The translations under genes were made by a program, and so were the position numbers. Shown piece after piece: positions 11,380 to 23,589 of a DNA stretch of 64,000 nt. Location of the stretch: the NCBI GenBank assembly GCA_026008535.1, contig BRKX01000003.1, positions 61,095,001-61,159,000 of the forward strand, in the 5' to 3' direction. The notes beneath the pieces are model-generated. The model saw only the letters and a program-made list of their open reading frames with translations, made no database searches and was not told the origin of the DNA. The stretch is from Perilla frutescens (lineage: Eukaryota; Streptophyta; Magnoliopsida; Lamiales; Lamiaceae). Positions within the stretch are counted from its first letter, which is position 1. The number at the start of each line of letters is the position of its first letter.

Positions 11380-11700
11380 AATGCCTGCATAAGTTGACAA
11401 GTTGTGTATAGTTTTCCTATAATTTGTGTAATGTCACGTTTATGCTCATTTTGAAGGGATTTAATGCCAATTATTTTATGAGACTCAATCGAGCTTTGGA
11501 AGTGCCTAAGAAGATAAATAATAGAGTTAAGAGCACGTTTAAAAAGATTAATCAGGCCAATCGGATAAGAAATGAGTGAGAATGGAGTAAAACAGTGAAG
11601 TGTATCAGTGGAAGAAAAATAGCACGACCTATGCTCCCATTAGCACAGTCCGTGCTCTTCTTGCTGTCCGAGACAGTGAGTTTTTGCATCATCAAACTTG
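11380..11700. mobile_element. Probable LTR-retrotransposon fragment
   Basis: The stretch around 11610-11690 (GCACGACCTATGCTCCCATT, then CACAGTCCGTGCTCTTCTTG) resembles the U5 part of common plant Ty3/gypsy LTRs, which carry paired 'gcacg...ccgtgct' phrases. No ends, PBS or coding part are found, so it is an isolated fragment. Confidence 0.35.
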
Positions 11701-11801
11701 TATGCCTATGATCTAAATTAAATTGGTATTAATGATTATATACTAATACTTAGATATATTCATGCTCTCATCATTAATTAATTAATTGATTAGTATATAT
11801 T

Positions 11802-13733
11802 TGTTGGTCCCGAGGCGAATCAGAATCAGTTTAGAGGGGGTGAATAAACTGATCCAAATCTTAACAATATTTGCGGAATAGACTGGGCCCTTGACTCACG
11901 GAGTTATTCGTGCTTTGGAGTGAACATTTGAGATGATCAGCTAGCTCGGAGTGTTGTGTGTGTGCTTGAGGTGTGCAGTTAGGACATGCAACTAAAAACT
12001 GAAAATAGAGCACACATACAATTTTATAGAGGTTCGAAGCTCAGCTTCTACATATTCTCTTCCTTCCGCAGAAGGGCAATTCACTATACAAGTGTAAAGT
12101 TCCTTTATTATAGTTACACAGTAAAGATAGGTGTTGGACCTGGCTGTCGGTGACTTTATGAGTCAAGGATTCCTTTCCAACTGGTGTTGTCCCGTAAGCA
12201 GCGATCCAATGAAAACAGCCTCCTCAGCCGGTGGGGGCGACAGTCTCACACTTGCGATCTCCAACTACTCGCTGGAGAGATAAGGTGCTATTGGCCATCT
12301 TTTCAAGATTTTAGATCTCTTTCAATCTTCAAGAATACAGTCTTGAAATTGGTATCAATTGGTGTGCTCCTTTGCGTGTCTTCGACTTGAGCTGGGTAGT
12401 TGATCTGTGTAAAACAGAACTGAGAGAGTGGCTCTGGCTGGAATTTTTCAACAGCTATCTTGATGAGCAATTTTGCTCCTTCTCTTCAGTTGGGACTTTT
12501 GCTTTGCTGAATTTTGAGCTTGAGGCTTTAGAGCTTTGGCGAACGTCTTCGCAGAAAGTCTCTGCGCTGAAAGTTTTGCAAAAAGTTTTAGCAAAAAGTC
12601 ACGACCATCTTCTGGGTCACTTCTTTTTTATAGATGAGTGGTTAGTGACCGTTGCTGATCAATAGGTGATCATAAATGATAAAGCCGTTGACGGGCTTTT
12701 CATTTAAAGAGCCGTTGAGCAGCCTCTGCTCTTCTGACATGCTTTTGTTCCAAGATCTCGGTTGCATTAACTTCAAGATCTTCATGTTGGCTTTTCTGAA
12801 ATTTAAATTTCAGTTATGGCTTCTGTCTTGATCTTCAGTTCTGGGCTTTGACTGGATGTTGGAATCTTCAGTTCGTCGGCTGTCAGTTCTGCACATCCTT
12901 GGTAGTTTTGCAAGCTCCAATTTAGATCATCTTCAGCTGGCAGTTCTGGACTCTGGCTTGATGCTTTCTGAGCTCCAGTTTGATTTGCTTCAGCTGACAG
13001 TTTTGAACCAGTGTTCTTCAGCTGGTATTTTGGACTGATGTCCTTTCAGCTGGAACTTCCTCGAACTGGTCTTCAGTCTGGATGTTGAGCTGGTGCCTCT
13101 TCAGTTGGACTTCTGAACTTGTGCGTCTTCAGCTGGTATTTTCTGAACTTGTATATTCTTCAGCTGGAACTTCATTCTTCAGCTGGAACTTTTCTTGAGC
13201 TGGCATTTTCTTCAGCTTGTACCTTGGACTAATGTATCCTTCAGCTGGCATTCTTCTTCAGCCGGAAATAGTCCATCCTTCAGCTGGAAATCTTCTTCAG
13301 CTGAAATTGGGCACTTGTGAACTTGTGCCTTGAATTGGCATTCTCATCAGTTCATAACTATAGACTGATGGCATTTTGGTACTTTGATCTTGTCGGTACC
13401 TACATTGTCAGTTTTCTTGACTTGCTAACTGATCTAGCAAGCAAGCTACAGTTCTTTCCTTTTCACAGCTCTAGGGTTGGATTTTTCTCTTTTCTCTTTT
13501 TTCTTTTCTCTCTCCGTTTTCTTTTCTCAGCTCTTGGCTGGTTTCTTTTCTTTTCTCTCTTTTCTTTTTCTTTCTCTCTTGGATTGATCATTTTGAAGCT
13601 TTAATAGCCCAGTTTTTATTTTGATCAACCTTAGTTTTCTGCTTGATTTCTTTTTAGTTTTTCAAGGCTCTCTGCACATTTTGACATCTCATCAAAACCC
13701 AGTCAGGAAAACTCTTGATAGTTTTTCCTAACA
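11802..13733 (-). mobile_element. Ty1/copia 3' LTR (reverse orientation)
   Basis: Read on the - strand this 1.93-kb block begins TGTTAGG and ends ACCAACA (TG...CA), and is preceded by a purine tract AAAAGGGGGGAAT. That arrangement, CATCA plus AAAAGGGGGG plus TGTTAG, is the usual 3' end of copia elements of the Maximus/SIRE or Tork groups. The + strand end GTCCCGAGGCGAATCAGAAT is an LTR-terminal phrase seen in such elements. A degenerate CTTCAGCTGG minisatellite fills 12840-13320. No partner LTR is in the window, so it is a solo or truncated 3' end. Confidence 0.65.
12840..13320. repeat. Degenerate CTTCAGCTGG minisatellite inside the copia LTR
   Basis: The core CTTCAGCTGG(A/C/T)A recurs at least ten times at irregular 20-45 bp spacing, mixed with TTCTGGACT and TTGAACTTGTG variants. 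The copies are too degenerate for a single fixed period. Confidence 0.7.
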
Positions 13734-13746
13734 ATTCCCCCCTTTT
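13734..13746 (-). other. Polypurine tract of the reverse copia element
   Basis: The - strand reads AAAAGGGGGGAAT directly next to the LTR start TGTTAGG. It is the expected primer site for plus-strand DNA synthesis. Confidence 0.65.
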
Positions 13747-13983
13747 GATGATGTCCAAAACATGGAAAAATTGAGCAATGATGGAAAAACTGATTATAAG
13801 AAATTTTTTACTTGTGTAAAAGAGAACACAATCAAGCAAGAAAACTTTTCATAGCTAAGAAACTTATTATATAAACTGATTAGATTTCTTACAATCTACA
13901 GTAATTTGTTTTTCTTTTTCTTCAGTTTCTAACTCTTCAGTTGTCGCGCTTCTTCAACTGGTACTCATCTCCTTCTTCTTCAC

Positions 13984-14808
13984 ATGTTCCACCAAACTGC
14001 CTATATTGATCAAGTGTTGAAGAAATTTAATATGGAGAATTGTAAACCTGTTTATGTGCCTCTTACATCTCATTTCATGCTGAGTAAAGATCAATCCCCT
14101 AAAAGTGAATCTGAGATAAATGATATGCAAGGAGTCCCCTGTGCAAATGCCATTTGTTCTGTCATGTACCTTATGATTAGCACTAGACCTGATATTGCTT
14201 ATGTTGACTCATGTTTGAGTAGATACATGGCTAATCCTGAGTTGCCTCATTGGGAAGCATTAAAATAGCTCCTGAGATATTTGAAATCCACTATGACTAG
14301 TGGTTTAACCTTTTCAAAGTCTGTTGATGGTGTGAAATGTGTGGGATATGTTGACTCTAATTATGCAAATGATAGGGATCAGAGAAAGTTAACAACATCT
14401 TATGTGTTTACTTTATGTGGTGCTTGCATAAGTTGGAAATCTCAACTGCAGAGTATTGTTGCTCTGTGCTCTACTGAATCTGAATATATTGCTGGAACTG
14501 AGGCTGTGAAAGAAGCTATTTGGCTTCATGGTGTCTTATCTGAAATTAAATTCATTGATGATAAACCTCTGTTATACTCTGACAGCCAATCTGCTATACA
14601 ATTAGGCAAGAACCCTGTGTTTCATGACATGACAAAACACATTGATGTAAGATTTCACTTCATCAGAGACATTATTGAAAAAGGTGATGTGCTGTTTGAC
14701 AAGATCCCCTCAGAGTTTAACCCTGCAGATATGGGCACCAAGTGCCTTCTAGTTGCAAAGCTGATAGCCTGTAAGAGATCCTTGAACATGGATCTGGTTG
14801 AACTATGA
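13984..14808 (+). pseudogene. Ty1/copia reverse transcriptase end and RNase H, truncated
   Basis: The frame starts in the C-terminal part of the copia reverse transcriptase (YIDQVLKKFNMENCKPV, then STRPDIAY). It continues through a complete RNase H with the acidic residues in YVDSNYAND, STESEYIAG, LYSDSQSAI and HIDVRFHFIRD. An in-frame TAG at 14266-14268 replaces the Trp of the usual WEALKW motif; the frame then continues unchanged to TGA at 14806-14808. Gag, protease, integrase and most of RT are missing upstream. The left junction near 13980 abuts DNA belonging to an oppositely oriented copia element. The 3' region of this fragment, possibly including an LTR, may follow at 15134. Confidence 0.85.
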
Positions 14809-15780
14809 GGGATGAAGAGTATTCCAGGCTTTGTGCTTAGATACTTGACCTGCCTCTGAGGGCAATCTGAATAATGGTTATTTCCTTGCTGTTGGTATTT
14901 TGCTAGGTTGTAACTTGTTTAAGGAAAGTCAGTGAATGACTGGAGACTTGTTACTGTAACTGGGTTGGTCTCTTGTGTTCAGACTAGGATTAATGTGCAC
15001 AACATTTCTCTCTCCCTCTCTTGCCTCGTTTGTGTGATAGCCATAGAGTAAAAATAAGGCGATGATAATAAACTCATTTGTTGGCAGGTGCTTCCTTGGT
15101 GACATAAAAGACCAAATGGGCCAAAGATGGATATGTTAAAAGTTGGCCCAATTGCTCTTTTCTTTTCTGGCCCAATTGCTTCTCACCCATTTCTTTTATT
15201 TCTGGCCCATCTCTCTGAGCCCACTTATCTAAACCCTAGCCCGCTGCACACTTCCCTTATATACCCCCTTAACACTAATCTTCCATAATTACTACCCTAA
15301 CCTCTCTACAAAAGCGGCGCCTCTCTCCCCCTTTCTCTCTCAAGCCTCATATTAGAAATCCTAACCCTAATCAGCTTCTCTATGATAACTCTGCTTGATT
15401 TCTCGGTGTCTCTAGCCGGATTTCTATCTGTGGTCTCCTGATTTGCCTGTGAGTTGAGAAATCTGAGTGTCACTATGAGCTGAGTGTTTGTGAGAGCTTT
15501 GAGCTTATCGTTTCACCATCCCTTTGTGGTCTGGGTCTTATCTGTCGTTGGAAGTACCAACGCTGCCATCTGTGGGAAAATCTGAGCCAAATCGCGTCCA
15601 TTTTTGGACACTTTTTCCCATCTTCAAAATCTCTATTTTCTTTACCTTTTGTGTTTCTTACTTCAGTTTTTCAGATCTCTATTATATTATCTTATTTTTG
15701 CCTAGATCTAACTGTGTGTTTGGTTTCTAGTCAGATCTGGTCCCTCAAGGTAAATCCTGTGAAGAACCACCTTCAGATCT
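14809..15780 (+). mobile_element. Probable 3' non-coding region and LTR of the forward copia fragment
   Basis: After the RNase H stop comes non-coding DNA, then AAATGGGCCAAAGATGGATA|TGTTAAAAG near 15134, which resembles a decayed PPT plus LTR start. A TATATA box at 15258-15263 followed by C/T-rich leader-like sequence fits a U3-R boundary. The LTR end could not be fixed, so this remains tentative. Confidence 0.4.
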
Positions 15781-16560
15781 GCAAGATCTATTCCTTTGAG
15801 GCTTTCAGGTTGCCTGAGCAGCCATGAGGTGAACAGGAGGAGCCAGAAAACAAACGGTGAACCCCCAGCTGGGCTTGATACCACAACACCTTTGATGGGT
15901 CAAATGAAATTTTATTAATAAAGAGAAATTGGATTTGGTAAAAACACCTAACAACTTTCGAGCGCGAATCATAAACTGAATTATCAGCTAGACGGATCCC
16001 ATCAGAACCTCTCAAGATCGAATGTGAAAACTATTGAGTAGAGTATCTGCTAGTGCCATTCTTAGACACTGTTGTATGTTTTGGCAATTTATGTCTGATA
16101 AAGTGTTCGGGAATTTGTTCCTGATATGGTATGCTAGTTTCACTGTGCAAATAAAGTAACAAGTTGTGATTGTTCCCTCTGATGTTCCATGATCTATCCC
16201 CAAACAAATTATATATGGCAGTTTCCTTGATGAAGAGATTCTGCGCTGATTGTTTTGAAAACAAGGATCGGTTGTTTGACTGCCTTATGGAGTGCTGTGC
16301 TGATTTGAACCCTCACTGACAAAGAAAACATCTACAACAACATGGAAAGAATAACAAATCCTAAATCAACTTCCAAGTAGACCAATATTGAAGATCAATT
16401 CATCTTGGAGCGTTGCTTTATATGAAGACCGATTTTCTTCAGAGTCGGTGTGAGAGATTTTATTGATTCACTTAGTTTATTATTCGTGAGTCGTTGAGTT
16501 TGTGAATTATCTAATAGCTAGAAGTTGTTCCTTGATTTGTTCAACATGAGAGTGTAGCAT
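15781..16560 (-). mobile_element. Fragmentary reverse-oriented retroelement leader
   Basis: The - strand around 15890 reads TGTTGTGGTATCAAGCCC. This resembles an LTR end plus an initiator-Met-tRNA primer site (TGGTATCA), followed about 50 bases later by a short gag-like start (ATGGCTGCTCAGG) that soon stops. To the right, up to 16560, is sequence that could be its LTR. No coding domain is identifiable. Confidence 0.3.
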
Positions 16561-16951
16561 AATTAGTGTGAGAAAATTTCGATTTTGGTCCCATAGGATA
16601 TGGCCTAGTCCGATTTTGGTCCCAACACTATCACATTTGGTCCTATTTCAGAAATTATTATTAAATTTGGTCCCATAGGACTTGGATTATCAATTTTGGT
16701 CCCACGATTTAGACAGAAAAAATAAATGGGGTAACGACCGCTAGTTTTGGGACCAAAATCGATAATCCAAGTCCTATGGGATCAGATTTAATAACAATTT
16801 CTGAAATAGGACCAAATGTGACAGATTAAGATTAAGATATTTAATGACAAATTTTTTTGTCTCAAACTTAGCAAAGAACACACGTCATATTTTAATTTTA
16901 ATTTTTTATTTTTTTATGTTAACGACACAATAACGACATATTTTTTTATCA

Positions 16952-16954
<3 letters not shown>

Positions 16955-17029
<75 letters not shown>
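16955..17029. repeat. (ATT)n microsatellite
   Basis: About 25 near-perfect ATT units. Confidence 0.95.
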
Positions 17030-17031
<2 letters not shown>

Positions 17032-17079
17032 ATATATATCTATATATATTATTTTGCAATTACTAATTAATTACAAATA

Positions 17080-18045
17080 TAATTTTTTTAAAATTTTTTA
17101 TTTATTTTACATGATAATTTTTAATTTTTTTAATGTTATTAATTTTTTAATTACTATATAATTACGAATTTGAAATCAATCTTTTTAATATTATTGATTT
17201 TTTATTTATTTTACATTTTTCAATTTATTTTATTTTTAATGTTTTAATAATATATATTATTTTTAATATTATATATTTTTCAATTACTAATTAATTACGA
17301 ATATAAATTTTTTAATATTTTTATTTATTTTAATTTATGATTTTTAATTTTTTTTATATTATTAATTTTTTAATTACTAATTAATTATGAATTTGAAATT
17401 AACTTGTTTAATATTATTAATGTTTTAATTATTTTACATTTTTAATATTATATATATTTTTTATTTTTCAATTACTAATTAATTACGAGTATAAATTTTT
17501 ATTATATTTTATTAGTTTTACTTTACGATTTTTAAAATTTTATATTACTTTATATATATTTTTATTATTTTATATTATTTTTAATATTTTGGGTTTGACT
17601 TGGCTCGCTTCCATCGCTAAAATGTGAATTTTTTGTAGTGAAAGTTCAAAATGTAGGTATGAAAATATAATTTTTTTATTTATTTTACATGATAATTTTT
17701 AATTTTTTTTAAATCTTATTAATTTTTTAATTACTATATAATTACGAATTTGAAATCAATCTTTTTAATATTATTGAATTTTTATTTATTTTACATTTTA
17801 CAATTTATTTTATTTTTAATTTTTTAATAATATATATTATTTTTAATATTATATATTTTACAATTACTAATTAATTACGAATATAAATTTTTTAATATTT
17901 TTATTTATTTTACTTTATGATTTTTAAATTTTTTAATATTATTAATTTTTTAATTACTAATTAATTATGAATTTGAAATTAATTTGTTTAATATTTTCAA
18001 TGTTTTATTTATTTTACATTTTTAATATTATATATATTTTTTTAT
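17080..18045. repeat. Duplicated AT-rich block (two copies about 580 bp apart)
   Basis: A series of AT-rich phrases (TTACATGATAATTTTTAATT, TTACGAATTTGAAATCAATC, ACTAATTAATTACGAATATA) occurs in the same order at about 17100-17460 and again at about 17680-18045. This indicates a segmental duplication within the MULE-like element. Confidence 0.75.
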
Positions 18046-18700
18046 TATGAAAGTATAATTTTTTCCTAGATTTTTTACTTTACATTTTACAAGAATTTAA
18101 TTATGAAATAATCAACCATAATAATGAATTGTTAATTGAAAATTAAAATTAAATATTAAAAATAATTATAAACGCTAATTAGATGTGGTGAACGCTCATA
18201 AACAATATTGTAAAATTAAAATAAATAAAAAAATTACGTATCTTTAGGGGTGTAAACGAGCCGAGTATCTTCTTGATCGAACTCGAGCTCGACAGAAAAT
18301 TAAACTAAATAAAAAAAATGGCTTTCTTTTGATTTAGTAGTTGTAATTTGATGATTTGTGGTAAGTAGATATAGATACATGTTCGTGGGAAATTTGGAAC
18401 CAAATTATGTTAAATTTCTACCAAATCGGTTTAATTTTGCCTCCAATTGAATTGCAAAGAACAAAATTTCTGACATTTTTCTGTTTGGGACCAAAATCGA
18501 TATCAAAATGGGACCAAAATCGATAATTTTTTAATGGAAAACTTGGGACCAAAATCGATAATTTTTTAAACGAAAAACGTTACGGCGGGACTAAAATTGA
18601 TAATTTAATCGATTTGGGACCAAAAGTGATAGGAATGGGACCAAAATCGGACTAACCCATGTCCTATGGGACTAAAATCAAAATTTTCTCCAATTAGTGT

Positions 18701-20393
18701 TCTTATGAGAGAAACATTTGAGGGTCGTTTTGATTCCGTTTTGTTCATGATCTCGGGAGAGATTGCAAGTGAAGTTGTGGGTAGTTAATGTAGGCTAGTA
18801 TTCACGGTTGTGATGAGATCTCACAACTTTCATTTATATAGCAAAGTTCGTGTTGTAAGAAAGGGCCTCATAAGAAGGGATTCATATATGTATAAGTATT
18901 GTGAATAGTCTTTACAAAGAGTAGTGGACGAATCTTTAATTTGGATGAAGTTACCCCAAACATAAGTTGTTTAACCGAATTGAGTTACCAATCTCGTGTG
19001 TTATTTACTTCTTTATTTATTTCTGTTCTTATTTATGCCAACACTTTTAGCCGTATCTGTCAAACACACCTACGTACACTCAATTATATAATTTCAATAT
19101 CGTCTAAAATAATTAGTTACAAATATGAAGAAAACCATTATTAAAGTAAAAATCAGTATTACAATAACCAAGAGGTGAGCAGACAATCACCATCCAATCT
19201 ATACATATATTGAAGCAAAATCATAGGAGTAAAATTGTAAATAAAAAATGTCAGAAAAAAGTGGTACAAAATAAATTTGGTGCCAAAAATTCTCGAAATT
19301 ATATGAATGGTGCAGTTGGTAGAATTATTTTCCTCTTACTGTGCAAATTGGAGGTTCGGTGGTCAAACTTATTGAACGGCATTACGCAACCATTTTATTT
19401 TCTTTCCTTCTTTTTTTCCGGCTTTTTCCTTATTTCTTTCCATTTAAGATATTAATGGCTCCCAATGCTAATTTTATTTAAAACATTTTATATTCTAATT
19501 TTTATTTCCATTTAGGATGCTTTATTTTTTTAACTTTTATTCACATTTAATATCTAGCGTTTTGTAATTTATTTCCATTTAGTTTTTTCCCTCATTTTAT
19601 CATCATCTTTATTTTCATTGAAGAAGTGACTTTATTTGCATTTAAGATATTTTATCTTCTACGTTTTTATTCACATTTAACATCTTTAGAAACTATTTGG
19701 ATCAATCTATCGTCAAAATGTTAGAAATGATGTAAAAAATAAAATTATTTTATACAAATGACTTTTTGGCTCCATTGTTGATTCTATAAATAGTTGTATT
19801 AATTATCAAGCAATATTGTGACGTAAGATCCTTTCCACACACAAAAAAAAGAAAGAAAAAAACACTATTTGAAGCTCGCAAAAATGTTGAAGATCGAGCA
19901 ACCAAGAAGAAGATGTATGAGGGAGAAGAGAGAAAAGAAAGAAGAAGATGAAAGGATATATTTTGTTGGATTAATCACTCATAATTAATCAAAATATAAA
20001 AATATATAAGTCAATTCAAAATCACAATCACATAAAAGTTAGTGCATTGCACGATTATATTTGTTGCATTTTGTGGATATTTTTGTATATTGAGCAAATA
20101 TATTTTGTTCGATGCAAGTTCGGATTGTACAACTTCAAGCCACATGTGCTCAATTAATTTATTTTGTGTCAATTATTTTATAGTATTCTTATTATTTACT
20201 CCTAGATGATATTAAGTTATTTGTTTGTTTAAATAATTATGATACTTATTGTTTATATCTATGAGTATAAAGTTTAGTTTCTTAATCTATTTAATATTTT
20301 TTAGGCGTTTGTTTCACCTTCTAAATGTGTGTATTGCACATATATATTTAACTATGATTGGATTATACTTCAATTATGATAAACTAAAATAAT
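18701..20393. other. Intergenic AT-rich sequence
   Basis: No gene supported. 19435-19695 contains three or four loose repeats of 'tttatttccatttaggat' and 'ttttattcacatttaa'-like phrases. The last bases (20394-20398, GTGGA) form one copy of the Athila target duplication. Confidence 0.5.
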
Positions 20394-20398
20394 GTGGA

Positions 20399-21981
20399 TG
20401 ATAAACATTTATTCAACTCTAAGGTTCATTTCAATATTTATAAACTCGAGTCCTGCTTACAAGTATACAAGCATATAATTGTAGATATGATGAAACGAGA
20501 TCGATCCACAGGGACAGGGAATTCAAACTTGACACTGCAAGTACCACAATGATGGATGAGCGAAATATCTAGACTATGATTAGGTGAGGGGTTGGTTTCA
20601 TTCACAATGCCAAATCAAGAACTAAAGTAACAAACACTAAACAACAAAAATAAACAATCTAAATAGCAAGCAAGAACAACAATCAACAAGGGAGATTAAA
20701 AGATAAGTTAAAACAAGACTCTAGGATATGGATTCACAACACTCCTCTTGATTCAACAACAATGGTAAAACACACAATCATGCTAAGTTCATAGGTAAGA
20801 AGACCACGAATATAGAAGGAGCATCTCTCGAATATCTCCTAAATTGCGAATACGATAAGGATGGCTATCTCTAACACATTCCAAGGTCGCACCTACCAAA
20901 AGCTCAAAGGGTCACATTTCCTTCCACATATTCGACATTAAACGAAGAGTACAAATGCATGAATTCAATCCATACATGCTTATGTTCACGAGATGGGCAA
21001 GATGCAAGTGAATCATACATGTGATGCTAGTAAGGAGGCCATTCAAACAACATCATTCAAGACCAAGTATGGATTAAAACCTTGACAAAGCATAATCATA
21101 TATTAAACCCTTATCAAGAACAAGATTCATATTTTTCTCCACATCCTAGAGCCTTAAGGGCTCTAGCCTACCATATTTACAATCACATCAAGAACAAAGA
21201 GAAAAGAACCAAAATCCATTCTAAAAACAAGAGTAGAGAATGAAAGAGAAGATAAAACCCAATGTAGAACCCTTTTCTTCAATCCCTTGGCTTGAATCCT
21301 CAATTTGGATGGATGATTCTTCCTCTTCTTCTTCTCCCAAAAATCCCCAAATGTGATGTGTTTCTAGAGTGAAATCGAGTGGGAGTCGAAGTGTTTGAAC
21401 TCCCCAAGAGTTATAACATATATGGGCCAATAATGGAGTGCCAAAAGTCAAAAATGGATTCGTCAGTCCCGACCGCGACCTCGTATGGGTCGCGTCTGGA
21501 GGTCGAGTTTGGAACACACAAAAACAAGTCCTTGAAGTGGCTGAAAAACGGGCAGACCGGTCATGCCTAGAGCCCGTATTGCAGAGGCTCTAGGGCGCGG
21601 CCTGCCCTGCACCCGCGCCCAGAGGCCTCTACAATACGCCCTTAGGCCGGTCGTGTCTCCCGGTCGCGTGCGGGCTGAAGGGATTCAGGCCTCTGATGGG
21701 GCTCTACAATGCGTCCCACGGTCGCGCCCCTTGGCCGTGTCTAAGCCCAACACTTGGTTTTCTTCATGTTTTCAAGCCTTGTGCGGCCTTTGATGATCGA
21801 AATCCCATTTTAGCTTTGCTTTGTACAATATTAACCCAAAAATAACCTGTATTGGCCACTTTAAACAATATTAAAGATAAATGACAAAATATACAGTATT
21901 AATAAACATATTAACATAAAGTAAAAGTACTCAAAAGCGCGTGTAATTGAGTCAAAATGAGTGCAATCCAAGCACTCATCA
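20399..21981 (-). repeat. Athila 3' LTR
   Basis: 1583 bp, near-identical to 34287-35831. The 5' LTR lacks a block of about 56 bp present here near 20600-20660, and differs in the length of a CTTCTT run. Contains a GC-rich module at 21441-21750 in an otherwise AT-rich LTR. Confidence 0.9.
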
Positions 21982-21982
21982 A

Positions 21983-21996
21983 CTCCCCCAAACTTA
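21983..21996 (-). other. Athila polypurine tract
   Basis: The - strand reads TAAGTTTGGGGGAG, then T, then the LTR start TGATGAG. The same 14 bases occur again at 23477-23490. Confidence 0.75.
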
Positions 21997-23470
21997 AATA
22001 TTTGTTTGTCCCCAAACAAAAACAAGAGACAAGGCAAGGATTTTTTATTTAAGTAGAATCAAGATGACAATTTGCTTCAAAATCATAAGACGAGCATTTG
22101 TACAGATGATATTGGCAATCAAACATAAACAAGTACAATAGAAATCATCATGATACAATTATCGGAGTACAAGCTCTCACAAGGATCAAAGAACGCTCAC
22201 TCTCGAGTGTATAGGCCAAACGTGTATCCACTCAAGGTCAAGAGTGCACTAGGATCCTACCATATGCTTGCAAAGTGACTACAATCTCCACTAATCCACG
22301 GGTGTTCTTAAACAAGAATCATTAAGGGCTTTTTGGGTTGTAGTGAGGGCTTTTCGGAAGGATAGGTATATATTTGGCTAAATGGCTTCCCAATAATACC
22401 AAAGTCGTTTCATTACTTAATTAAGAAGAACTAAACAAGTTCTCTTCTACCCTTTTTTTCTTTTCAGCCCACTTTCTTTGAGATTTCTCCAATTTTTCAT
22501 CATTTCTTACTCTTTTAGTTTGTGATCTTAATGTGAACATATCTCTTCTTTTTCTTTACTTAAGTATATTCAATTTCAACTCTAGATAGTTTACTTTTTT
22601 TTGTTGTTTCTCATCACAAAAGAATTTCAACATTTTTCCCTTTTTCCAACTTACAAGATTTCTCAAAAATTCCAATTAAATGAATAAACCCAATCTTGTC
22701 ATTTATTTCATTCCCAAACCCAACAATATCAAGGAAACATTTCAAGGCTCAAAAGGGCTTGCAAGAGATCCAATTTTGTAAAGGGAGGTAAAATATTTGG
22801 ATAATCATGAGGTTAAACAAAGAATGGCCTTAACTCTTTTTCAAGAAATCAAACACACAATTGTAGCCTCAATTAAGTCACAAAGTAAGTTCTAGAGAAT
22901 AACTAGTGCACCAAGAAGACCATTAATCACTCATCAAAGAAAATATCATACTTATATAATCTTTGGATCAAATCTTCCCAAGGTAAGCTTTTCCTTCAAT
23001 AATTGTACTTTTGAGACATAACTAGAACCTTGCTTACATTATCATGCTATAAAATCTTGCATTTTATCAACATTTTTCAAAAAAAAATTTCAACATAAGC
23101 TCATCATCATCAAAGATTCCAACTCAATCAAAAATATGCTCTTGACTCCTATCATATTATAGGAACATACACCTATTTAAGTCACAAAACATCCTCGAAC
23201 CCATATCATAAGACAATCGAACAAAAACATAGATAAAACATCACATATGCTCATGAAATAAAACGGCATGCGAACGAATATCCATCAATTGTCTTCATCC
23301 AATCAATCCATCATACATAAAGCAATAAAAGCCTAACATAATCCAAATATAAATAAAACATAAGCATGCAAGCATGCTCAGCTATCCAAAAACATAAGCA
23401 AATTAACTAGACATTGTTTAAAATAAAACATCGATAAATGAGCAGAAAAGGTCCTTGCTACCATTACTCT
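21997..23470. other. Athila 3' untranslated region
   Basis: Non-coding AT-rich sequence between the third gene and the PPT. No ORF or recognised motif. Confidence 0.6.
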
Positions 23471-23589
23471 CTCCCCCTCCCCCAAACTTATTGTTATCGA
23501 AGAGAGGAAATAAGTTTGGAGGCAAAAAGTTGGTGGCAAGGCTCACTAACGGCTCATTGATGTGGATGCTGGTGGTGGTGTGGAGATTG

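Larger units (their letters stand above)
16570..18691. mobile_element. MULE-like TIR element, AT-rich core, 9-bp TSD
   Basis: The left end (GAGAAAATTTCGATTTTGG...) and inverted right end (GGAGAAAATTTTGATTTTAG...) match over at least 70 bp with the phrases GTCCCATAGGA(T/C)ATGG and GTCCGATTTTGGTCCCA. A perfect 9-bp duplication AATTAGTGT flanks it (16561-16569 and 18692-18700). The inside is extremely AT-rich: an ATT microsatellite plus two copies of a roughly 400-bp AT-rich block. It has no coding capacity. The termini are related to 9487-10597 and 62427. Confidence 0.8.

Noticed and set aside
21379..21793. Open frames in the GC-rich part of the Athila LTRs (also 35225-35613, 26708-27073, 28127-28507)
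   Set aside because: They lie in LTR or repeat modules, differ between copies and overlap on both strands, as expected of GC-rich DNA.
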